A program made the position numbers and the translations under genes. A stretch of 14,047 nucleotides of DNA from Candidatus Omnitrophota bacterium (lineage in GTDB: Bacteria > Omnitrophota > Koll11 > JAHIPI01): the NCBI GenBank assembly GCA_028718265.1, contig JAQUMG010000023.1, positions 1-14,047 on the forward strand. The letters run 5' to 3'. The notes under the pieces are model-generated. The model ran no database searches, had not been told where the DNA came from, and worked only from the letters and a program-made list of their open reading frames with translations. Position 1 is the first letter of the stretch, and each line of letters opens with the position of its first letter. Of this stretch, positions 8,355-14,047 are shown in pieces.

Positions 8355-9494
8355 ATGGTAACTAATGAAATGACGCACAGGGCGACGTGGGCGGAAGTTG
8401 ACCTGGGCGCCATAAGGTACAATTACAGGCAGATCAAGAAGCTGGTGGGAAATGAATCGTCGATCCTTGTTATCGTTAAAGGGAATGCGTACGGCCATGG
8501 CATGTTCGAGGTCGCCAAGACGCTGGAAAATGCCGGCGCGGATTTTTTCGGGGTAGCTACCCTGGACGAGGCTTTGTATCTCAGACACAAGAAGATAAAG
8601 ACGCCCATACTGGTTTTGGGTTCGGTGCTTCCCAAAGAGGTAGAGCCCGCGCTTAAAAACGACGTAACGCTTACACTTTGCTGTATGGATCTTGCCAAAG
8701 TCATCAACAGAGTCGCAGCCAGATTGAAGAAAAAAGGGCGTGTCCACATAAAGATAGATACCGGAATGGGCAGGATCGGCATATGGCACGAGGGTGCTTT
8801 TGATTTCGTCAAAGATGTTGTTTTTAATTTGAAGAATGTTTCCGTCGAAGGCCTCTATACCCATTTTTCCGTCGCCGGCAGAGACGAATTTTTTACGACA
8901 TATCAGCTGGATTCGTTTAATGCTCTTTTGGAGGAGCTGAAACATCTGGGTATAGAAATCGCTTATCGCCACGCGGCCAATAGCATAGCCACCATTGCCC
9001 TGAAAAAAGCTCATCTGAATCTTGTCAGGCCCGGGATAGTTATGTACGGTATGTATCCGAAAAGGTCCTTTTCTAATAAGGTGCATCTTAAACCCGCCAT
9101 GTCGCTTAAGACAAAGATAGTCTTTCTCAAAAAGACACAGCCCGGGATGTCGATAAGCTACGGCAGGACCTATATCACCCAGAAACCTACCGTTATAGCG
9201 ACGCTTCCGATAGGGTATGCCGACGGCTATGGCCGCATTTTATCCAATAAGGCGAGAGTTCTTGTAAAGGGGCAGAAGGCGCCTGTTGTCGGTAAGGTTA
9301 CCATGGATCAGACTATGATCGATGTCGGACATATAGAGGGTGTTAAGCTGGGAGATGAGGTCGTATTGATCGGCAAGCAGGGCGGTAATGAGATAAGATG
9401 CGAGGAACTGGCACGGCTTGCAGGTACCATACCTTACGAAATAGTATGTTCCATAAGTAACCGCGTACCAAGGATATACAAGAATTTCCGCTAA
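8355..9494 (+). CDS. alr: Alanine racemase
   Basis: PLP-dependent fold-type III enzyme that interconverts L- and D-alanine to supply D-alanine for peptidoglycan. The PLP lysine is K42 in VKGNAYGHG and the second catalytic base is Y269 in SISYGRTY. KIDTGMGRIG, THFSVAG, VRPGIVMYG, LPIGYADGYGR and GKVTMDQ are also present. The length of 379 residues is normal. AGGAAGG at 8340-8346, 8 bases before the ATG at 8355, supports this start; an in-frame ATG at 8370 is less well placed. It follows tsaB by 3 bases, where Bacillus-type clusters would have rimI. The stop is followed by an AT-rich promoter region for ilvD, so alr is probably the last gene of the upstream transcription unit, although no terminator is obvious. 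Confidence 0.96.
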   Translation: MVTNEMTHRATWAEVDLGAIRYNYRQIKKLVGNESSILVIVKGNAYGHGMFEVAKTLENAGADFFGVATLDEALYLRHKKIKTPILVLGSVLPKEVEPALKNDVTLTLCCMDLAKVINRVAARLKKKGRVHIKIDTGMGRIGIWHEGAFDFVKDVVFNLKNVSVEGLYTHFSVAGRDEFFTTYQLDSFNALLEELKHLGIEIAYRHAANSIATIALKKAHLNLVRPGIVMYGMYPKRSFSNKVHLKPAMSLKTKIVFLKKTQPGMSISYGRTYITQKPTVIATLPIGYADGYGRILSNKARVLVKGQKAPVVGKVTMDQTMIDVGHIEGVKLGDEVVLIGKQGGNEIRCEELARLAGTIPYEIVCSISNRVPRIYKNFR

Positions 9495-9509
9495 TTTAGC
9501 CCCTTTTTG

Positions 9510-9537
9510 TTGACAAACCCGCCTGATATGATATAAT
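9510..9537 (+). promoter_or_regulatory. Near-consensus sigma-70-type promoter for the ilv operon
   Basis: TTGACA at 9510-9515 is an exact -35 hexamer. After 16 bases TATAAT at 9532-9537 is an exact -10 hexamer, preceded by TG at 9529-9530, so it is an extended -10. Transcription would start near 9543-9545, leaving a leader of about 37 bases before the preferred ilvD start. That is too short for a leader-peptide attenuator or a riboswitch. Two more TATAAT strings follow at 9547-9552 and 9559-9564 but have no matching -35. The match is by eye only. Confidence 0.8.
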
Positions 9538-9545
9538 AATAAACC

Positions 9546-9563
9546 TTATAATGTAACGTATAA
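9546..9563. promoter_or_regulatory. Possible operator: AT-rich inverted repeat after the ilv promoter
   Basis: TTATA (9546-9550) and TATAA (9559-9563) form an inverted repeat with an 8-base spacer, lying at about +2 to +20 relative to the predicted transcription start. Its position would suit a repressor. The arms are short and AT-rich, so chance is a real alternative, and the two TATAAT strings that create it may simply reflect base composition. Confidence 0.25.
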
Positions 9564-9580
9564 TAACCATGGAGACAGAT

Positions 9581-11236
9581 ATGCGCAGCGATAAGATAAA
9601 AAGAGGCATAGAAAGAGCCGGAAACAGGGCGCTTCTTTATGCGACAGGTTTGGGCAAAAAAGATATGGCAAAGCCTTTCATAGGCGTATTTTCGAGCCAG
9701 TCCGACATAATCCCGGGGCATATAGGGATGAAGCGTTTCGAACGTTTTATAGAGCGAGGCATAGTTTCCGCCGGCGCCGTACCGTTCATATTCGGTATTC
9801 CGGGAATCTGCGACGGCATAGCTATGGGCCATTCGGGAATGAAATATTCACTTCCAAGCCGCGAACTTATTGCCGATATGATAGAAACTATTATGAAGGC
9901 GCATTCTCTGGACGGACTTGTCTGTCTTACGAATTGCGACAAAATAACGCCGGGCATGCTTATGGCCGCAGCCAGATTAAATATCCCGACCGTGGTGGTT
10001 ACGGCGGGGGCTATGATGTCCGGCAGATACGGCGGCAGAAGACTTTCTTTGGTTAAAGATACTTTTGAAGCGGTAGGCCGTTTCAAGAACGGCGAGATAT
10101 CGCAGGAAGAATTAGGCTGCCTTGAGATGGAGGCGTGCCCCGGCTTTGGTTCCTGTCAGGGATTATATACCGCTAACTCGATGTCATGTCTTGTGGAAGC
10201 CATGGGTATGAGTATGCCGGGTTGCGCAACAGCTATGGCAGTTTCGGCGAAAAAAGACAGAATCGCATTTGATTCGGGCGAGAGAGTTGTGGCGCTCGTC
10301 AGAAGAAATATATTGCCGCGGGCAATAATGCGGAAAGAGGCGATTGAAAACGCGATAATAGTCGATATGGCCATGGGCGGCTCGAGCAACACGGTGCTGC
10401 ACATGAAAGCGCTGGCAAATGAACTCGGCATAGACCTGCCGCTTAAAGAATTCGATACGATAAGCCGTAAGACGCCTCATATCGTTCATCTCTTACCCGG
10501 CGGAGAACATTTTATGGAAGACCTCGATATCGCAGGAGGTATTCCTGCAGTTCTTAAGAGACTTGAGAGCAGGTTGAATGACGTTGATACTGTAAGCGGA
10601 GACAAGATATCTAAGATTGCCCGCGATGCGAAGATTTACTCCGACGACATCATACGGCCGCTTAGTAACCCGTATCATAAAGAAGGCGGCATGGCTATAC
10701 TTTACGGCAATCTGGCTCCGGAAGGAGCGGTTGTTAAACAGAGCGCCGTCAGTAATAAAATGCTCAGATTTAAAGGCAAGGCGCGGGTATTCGATTCGGA
10801 AGAGGCGTCAATGCAGGCGATACTGGGCGGGAAAATAAGCAAAGGCGATATAGTCGTAATCAGGTACGAAGGCCCCAAAGGCGGACCGGGCATGAGGGAG
10901 ATGCTTTCGCCCACGTCAAGCATAGTCGGGATGGGTCTGGCTAACGAAGTCGCACTTATAACCGACGGAAGATTTTCCGGCGGCACTAAAGGCCCGTGTA
11001 TAGGCCATATCTCTCCCGAGGCTGCTGTCGGAGGACCAATAGCAGCAATAAAAGAGGGCGATGCAATCTCGATAGACATACCGGGCCGGAAGCTGGAACT
11101 CGAAGTAGGTATTGCCGAAATCAGAAAAAGAATGGCAAAATGGTCGGCGCCCAAGCCGTCTATTAACGAGGGCTACCTTAAACGATACGCAGAATCTGTT
11201 ACGCAAGCCAGCGAAGGAGCAGTGCTGAAAAAATGA
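9581..11236 (+). CDS. ilvD: Dihydroxy-acid dehydratase
   Basis: Iron-sulfur dehydratase that converts 2,3-dihydroxy-isovalerate or -methylvalerate to the keto acids of valine and isoleucine synthesis. Family blocks include [64 protein letters not shown] and [15 protein letters not shown]. Numbered from this start, C119 and C192 are 73 residues apart, like C122 and C195 of the E. coli enzyme; C77 is a further candidate. The TPCN-type cysteine of the [2Fe-2S] group is not seen. An in-frame ATG at 9569 would add four residues, but GGAGA at 9571-9575 is well spaced for 9581 and MRSDKIKRG is the usual opening of this family. The protein is 551 residues. It overlaps ilvB by 4 bases. Confidence 0.96.
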   Translation: MRSDKIKRGIERAGNRALLYATGLGKKDMAKPFIGVFSSQSDIIPGHIGMKRFERFIERGIVSAGAVPFIFGIPGICDGIAMGHSGMKYSLPSRELIADMIETIMKAHSLDGLVCLTNCDKITPGMLMAAARLNIPTVVVTAGAMMSGRYGGRRLSLVKDTFEAVGRFKNGEISQEELGCLEMEACPGFGSCQGLYTANSMSCLVEAMGMSMPGCATAMAVSAKKDRIAFDSGERVVALVRRNILPRAIMRKEAIENAIIVDMAMGGSSNTVLHMKALANELGIDLPLKEFDTISRKTPHIVHLLPGGEHFMEDLDIAGGIPAVLKRLESRLNDVDTVSGDKISKIARDAKIYSDDIIRPLSNPYHKEGGMAILYGNLAPEGAVVKQSAVSNKMLRFKGKARVFDSEEASMQAILGGKISKGDIVVIRYEGPKGGPGMREMLSPTSSIVGMGLANEVALITDGRFSGGTKGPCIGHISPEAAVGGPIAAIKEGDAISIDIPGRKLELEVGIAEIRKRMAKWSAPKPSINEGYLKRYAESVTQASEGAVLKK

Positions 11237-12903
11237 AGCTTACAGGCGCAAACATATTGATCGAATCACTTAAAAGAGAAGGGGTCGAAGTAATATTCGG
11301 ATATCCCGGCGGGCAGGTATTGCCGATTTTTGACGCGCTTTATGACGCATCGGTGAAATTTATACTTCCGCGCCACGAACAAGCCGCGGCTCACGCCGCA
11401 GACGGATATTCCAGGGCGACCGGTAAGGTCGGAGTCTGCCTTGCGACTTCAGGCCCGGGCGCTACTAATCTTACTACGGGTATAGCCACGGCATATATGG
11501 ACTCAATTCCTATGATAGCGATCACGGGACAGGTAAAGTCATTTTTGATCGGGAACGACGCGTTTCAGGAAGCAGACGTTACGGGTATAACAAGGCCCGT
11601 AACGAAGCATAATTATCTGGTCAAGGATGTGAATGAGCTTGCGCGTATCGTACGCGAGGCATTTTACATTGCTTCAACCGGCAGGCCCGGTCCCGTACTT
11701 ATCGATATACCTTCGGATATACAATTGCAGGAAGCGGAATTCATCTGGCCGGAAAAAGTCGATATCCGCAGCTACAAGCCGACTTATTTCGGCCATCCCG
11801 GTCAGATCAAAAAAGCCGCGAAAGCCATAAGTTCGGCGAAGAGACCGATTATTTACGCAGGCGGCGGAGTTATTACGTCCGGCGCACATAATGAGCTTAA
11901 AGAATTGGCGGAAAAAATAAAAGCCCCCGTTACCTGGACGCTTATGGGCATAGGCGGCTTTCCGTCGGTACATGAGTTGGCACTGGGAATGCTCGGCATG
12001 CACGGTACTGCCTATGCGAATCACTCAATCATGGAATCGGATCTTATTATTGCGGTGGGTGCGCGTTTTGACGATAGAGTGACCGGCAGGCTCGATGCCT
12101 TTGCTCCTCATGCTAAAATAGTGCATATTGACATAGACCCGTCTTCCATAAGTAAAAATGTGGGAGTAGAGATTCCCATAGTGGGCGACGCGAAGAATAT
12201 TTTAAAAGAACTTATCAAGGATATTAAAAAATTGCCGGATACCTCGGAATGGCTTAAGACGGTTGAAGGATGGAAGAAAAAATACCCGATGCAGTATAAA
12301 CAAGACGGAGGACTTAAGCCGCAATTTGTCGTAGAAGAGATCTATAAGGTGACAAAAGGAAACGCCGTCATCACTACAGAGGTGGGGCAGAACCAGATGT
12401 GGGCGGCGCAGTGGTATAATTATTCCGAACCGCGATCTTTTATATCTTCCGGCGGATTGGGTACTATGGGCTTCGGATTTCCCGCGGCCATGGGAGCCAA
12501 GGTCGGCCGGCCGGATAAAATTGTGTTCGATATTGCCGGAGACGGATCTATCCAGATGAATATACAGGAACTTGCCACTTGCGTTTGCAATAAGATAAAC
12601 GTAAAGGTGGCTATATTGAACAACGGCTATCTCGGGATGGTGCGCCAATGGCAGGAGCTTTTTTATAAAAGGCGCTATTCCCAGGTCTGCATTACCGGGC
12701 CGGACTTTGTGAAACTTGCGGAAAGTTACGGAGCCGTGGGTATACGTGTGGACAAAAAAGAAGACGTGCGGCCGGCGCTAGAGCGGGCTATCGCAACAGA
12801 TAATACGGTTTTCATCGACTTCAGAGTCGAACCGGAAGAAAACGTGTTCCCGATGGTGCCGGCAGGTAAAGCTATAAACGAAATTATGGGCGGATTGGCA
12901 TAA
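11233..12903 (+). CDS. ilvB: Acetolactate synthase, large (catalytic) subunit
   Basis: ThDP- and FAD-dependent enzyme that condenses pyruvate with pyruvate or 2-oxobutyrate, the first committed step of valine, leucine and isoleucine synthesis. The N-terminal PYR domain has [16 protein letters not shown] and the ThDP-activating E49 in RHEQAA. The central FAD-binding domain has [11 protein letters not shown]. The C-terminal PP domain has GDGSIQMN (G436-D437) and NN at 463-464 for ThDP-Mg binding. The run from FQEAD to KHNYLV and the segment [10 protein letters not shown] are typical of anabolic AHAS rather than catabolic AlsS. The length, 556 residues, is normal. AAGGAG at 11214-11219 is a possible ribosome-binding site, somewhat far upstream. 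The regulatory subunit gene follows one base after the stop. Confidence 0.96.
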   Translation: MKLTGANILIESLKREGVEVIFGYPGGQVLPIFDALYDASVKFILPRHEQAAAHAADGYSRATGKVGVCLATSGPGATNLTTGIATAYMDSIPMIAITGQVKSFLIGNDAFQEADVTGITRPVTKHNYLVKDVNELARIVREAFYIASTGRPGPVLIDIPSDIQLQEAEFIWPEKVDIRSYKPTYFGHPGQIKKAAKAISSAKRPIIYAGGGVITSGAHNELKELAEKIKAPVTWTLMGIGGFPSVHELALGMLGMHGTAYANHSIMESDLIIAVGARFDDRVTGRLDAFAPHAKIVHIDIDPSSISKNVGVEIPIVGDAKNILKELIKDIKKLPDTSEWLKTVEGWKKKYPMQYKQDGGLKPQFVVEEIYKVTKGNAVITTEVGQNQMWAAQWYNYSEPRSFISSGGLGTMGFGFPAAMGAKVGRPDKIVFDIAGDGSIQMNIQELATCVCNKINVKVAILNNGYLGMVRQWQELFYKRRYSQVCITGPDFVKLAESYGAVGIRVDKKEDVRPALERAIATDNTVFIDFRVEPEENVFPMVPAGKAINEIMGGLA

Positions 12904-12904
12904 T

Positions 12905-13378
12905 ATGAAACGCACAATATCATTACTGGTTGAAAATAAGTTCGGCGTACTGGCGCGCATAGCAGGCCTTTTCAGCGCGCGCGGATACAACATTGCTTCT
13001 TTAGCCGTTTCCGAGACGCTCGACCCCACAGTCTCCTATATGACAATAGTCGTCGAGGCACAGGACGAGAAGGTGCTGGAGCAGGTAAAGAAGCAGCTCA
13101 ATAAACTTATCGACGTTATAACGGTCACCGATTTTACGAAGAAGGAACATGTCGACAGGGAGATGGTCCTTGTTAAGATAAATTATTCGCCGAAGGAGAA
13201 GGCAAAGATCGAAAATCTGTTCAATAAATATGTAGGAAAGATAATTTACGCAAAGGGAGATAATGCAATTATCGAAGCGGTAGGTGATCAGGCGCAGATA
13301 AAGGCGCTCCTGGAAGCGCTTGATAAGTTCGGCGTGAAAGAATTGATACGAACGGGTAAGGTTGCAGTAAGTTATTGA
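12905..13378 (+). CDS. ilvN: Acetolactate synthase, small (regulatory) subunit
   Basis: Binds and activates the IlvB catalytic subunit and confers valine feedback inhibition. An N-terminal ACT domain (about residues 3-75) has the family pattern NKFGVLARIAGLFSARGYN. N11, G14 and N29, positions at which changes abolish valine sensitivity in the E. coli IlvH subunit, are all kept, so feedback by valine is predicted. The C-terminal ALS_ss_C domain (about 80-157) contains REMVLVKI and ends with RTGKVAVSY. The length of 157 residues is typical of the IlvH-like long form. The start is one base after the ilvB stop, so translation is probably coupled. I use ilvN for the generic small subunit; ilvH would be equally fair. 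Confidence 0.95.
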   Translation: MKRTISLLVENKFGVLARIAGLFSARGYNIASLAVSETLDPTVSYMTIVVEAQDEKVLEQVKKQLNKLIDVITVTDFTKKEHVDREMVLVKINYSPKEKAKIENLFNKYVGKIIYAKGDNAIIEAVGDQAQIKALLEALDKFGVKELIRTGKVAVSY

Positions 13379-13398
13379 TTAAACGGGCCTAAGCAATT

Positions 13399-13470
13399 GT
13401 GCTGGGTGCAAAAGCCATATACGACGGCAAAGACGGTAGGGGGACACCCTCCGTCGAGCAATACAGGTAA
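13399..13470 (+). other. Short open frame in the ilvN-ilvC gap, probably not coding
   Basis: A 23-codon frame opens with GTG at 13399 and ends with TAA at 13468-13470. It would read VLGAKAIYDGKDGRGTPSVE followed by three more residues. No Shine-Dalgarno sequence precedes it, and it lacks a run of Ile, Leu or Val codons, so it does not resemble an attenuator leader peptide. It runs through the left arm of the palindrome described below. It is listed because it is the longest frame in the gap; I judge it non-coding. Confidence 0.15.
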
Positions 13471-13500
13471 CTTTTAAGGAGAGTGTCCCCGATAAGTTAC
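13432..13500. repeat. REP/MITE-like imperfect palindrome with interleaved second inverted repeat
   Basis: The tetranucleotide GTAG (13436-13439) is followed by GGGGACACCCTCC (13440-13452). GGAGAGTGTCCCC (13478-13490) is its reverse complement at 12 of 13 positions, with a 25-base loop. A second, exact 7-base inverted repeat is interleaved: GTAACTT (13467-13473) with AAGTTAC (13494-13500). A third local hairpin, GACGG-T-AGGG (13432-13441) with CCCTCCGTC (13447-13455), has nine pairs and one bulged base and shares bases with the first palindrome. GTAG before a GC-rich palindrome is the layout of REP elements mobilised by RAYT (Y1) transposases; this identification is inference. No U-run follows any arm, so it is not a standard terminator. 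The ilvC ribosome-binding site lies just outside and is intact. Confidence 0.6.
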
Positions 13501-13506
13501 TATAAA

Positions 13507-13512
13507 AAGGAG
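13507..13512 (+). promoter_or_regulatory. Strong ribosome-binding site for ilvC
   Basis: AAGGAG lies 7 bases before the ATG at 13520. It is the strongest Shine-Dalgarno match in the ilv operon, as expected for the one ilv gene not coupled by overlap to its upstream neighbour. It begins 7 bases after the last arm of the inverted repeats and is not itself paired in any of them. Confidence 0.8.
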
Positions 13513-13519
13513 ATAAGCA

Positions 13520-14047
13520 ATGTTAAAGATTTACTATGACAAGGATGCAGATTTATCGATATTAAAAGATAAAACGGTAGCCATAATAGGCTATGGTATA
13601 CAAGGGCGCGGACAGGCATTATGCCTTCGCGACAGCGGTATTAACGTCATCGTCAGCGAAATAAAAGAGAGCCCGAATTATGAAACCGCAAAGGCCGACG
13701 GGTTTAACCCGGTCACCGCGGATGAGGCCGCAAGAGAAGCCGACATTATACAGATATTGACTCAGGATCACGTTCAGGCAAAAGTCTATAAGGAAAGTAT
13801 CAAGCCGAATTTAAAAAAGGGAAAGGCGCTCTGTTTTTCACACGGTTTCAACATACGTTTTAAACAGATAAAACCACCGAAAAACGTGGACGTCTTCATG
13901 GTAGCGCCTAAAGGGCCCGGTGCTTTGGTAAGGCGCATGTATGAAGAGGGCAAAGGTGTTCCCTGTTTATTGGCAATATTTCAGGATGCGACGGGCCAGG
14001 CAAAACAGCTCGGGCTGGCCTATGCAAAAGCAATAGGCGCAAAGATC
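13520..14047 (+). CDS. ilvC: Ketol-acid reductoisomerase, 3' partial
   Basis: Isomerises and reduces acetolactate or acetohydroxybutyrate to the dihydroxy acid used by IlvD. The frame is open from ATG 13520 to the window edge, 176 codons with no stop; a full class I enzyme is about 330 residues, so roughly half is missing, including the C-terminal knotted domain with the metal ligands. The N-terminal Rossmann domain has GYGIQG (residues 24-29, the GxGxxG dinucleotide loop), H108 in FSHGFNI (catalytic region) and VAPKGPG at 128-134. The loop after the second strand reads [11 protein letters not shown], with an acidic E47 and no Arg-Ser pair, unlike classic NADPH enzymes, so NADH use is possible. 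The segment LTQDHVQ replaces the more usual PDE-containing version. The start is fixed by AAGGAG upstream. Confidence 0.95.
   Translation, partial: MLKIYYDKDADLSILKDKTVAIIGYGIQGRGQALCLRDSGINVIVSEIKESPNYETAKADGFNPVTADEAAREADIIQILTQDHVQAKVYKESIKPNLKKGKALCFSHGFNIRFKQIKPPKNVDVFMVAPKGPGALVRRMYEEGKGVPCLLAIFQDATGQAKQLGLAYAKAIGAKI

Noticed and set aside
8175..9086. A 303-codon open frame on the minus strand opposite the end of tsaB and most of alr
   Set aside because: It lies wholly over well-supported genes on the other strand, has no recognisable domain, and its composition follows from the codon pattern of those genes.
9495..9517. Rho-independent terminator after alr
   Set aside because: There is a T-run, but no GC-rich stem precedes it. 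The only inverted repeat, TTTGT-TG-ACAAA, is short, AT-rich and coincides with the -35 box.
9569..9580. ATG at 9569 as the ilvD start
   Set aside because: GGAGA at 9571-9575 would lie inside the coding sequence and is correctly spaced for the ATG at 9581, which also gives the family's usual MRSD opening.
13397..13420. A promoter for ilvC within the gap (TTGTGC followed by CATATA)
   Set aside because: The hexamers are poor matches and the spacing is about 12 bases, too short for a sigma-70 type promoter.
13379..13519. T-box riboswitch, leader-peptide attenuator or intrinsic terminator before ilvC
   Set aside because: No T-box consensus was found, no Ile/Leu/Val-rich short frame with a ribosome-binding site, and none of the stems is followed by a run of T.

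Overview
The window is a densely packed bacterial chromosomal region with every gene on the + strand. It is mid-range in G+C by eye and uses the isoleucine codon ATA heavily. Most neighbouring genes overlap by 1-4 bases (ATGA or TAATG junctions) or sit a few bases apart. The only gaps over 50 bases are upstream of ilvD (about 86 bases to its preferred start) and between ilvN and ilvC (141 bases). Gene content is housekeeping and biosynthetic. No tRNA, rRNA, CRISPR array, prophage or toxin-antitoxin pair was seen. The organism cannot be fixed from sequence alone. The tight ricT-metG-tatD and thiL-tsaE-tsaB orders, the DUF362-ferredoxin protein and the style of the repeat before ilvC suggest an uncultured, probably anaerobic lineage such as Omnitrophota. 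This is a low-confidence inference.

Region 1 (2-4165): a PSP1/RicT-family protein cut by the window start, methionyl-tRNA synthetase (metG), a TatD-family metal-dependent hydrolase and a CPBP-family membrane protease, each overlapping the next by 4 bases. Region 2 (4172-6303): a DUF362 protein carrying a two-cluster ferredoxin domain, then mtnA (methylthioribose-1-phosphate isomerase). Region 3 (6281-9494): thiL (thiamine-phosphate kinase), tsaE and tsaB (two members of the t6A tRNA-modification machinery) and alr (alanine racemase). These three regions read as one long polycistronic run with no internal promoter that I could recognise.

Region 4 (9495-14047): a branched-chain amino-acid operon, ilvD-ilvB-ilvN-ilvC, behind a near-consensus sigma-70 type promoter (TTGACA, 16 bases, extended TATAAT). 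IlvBN makes acetolactate or acetohydroxybutyrate, IlvC isomerises and reduces it, and IlvD dehydrates the diol to the keto acid precursor of valine or isoleucine. ilvC runs off the right edge; 176 codons are visible.

The least ordinary part is the ilvN-ilvC gap. It carries a GTAG tetranucleotide followed by a long imperfect palindrome (12 of 13 pairs), a second 7-base inverted repeat interleaved with it, and a third local hairpin that competes for the same bases. This looks like a REP/MITE-type repeat inserted into the operon, or a structured RNA ahead of ilvC, or both. I did not find a clearly new multi-gene system.
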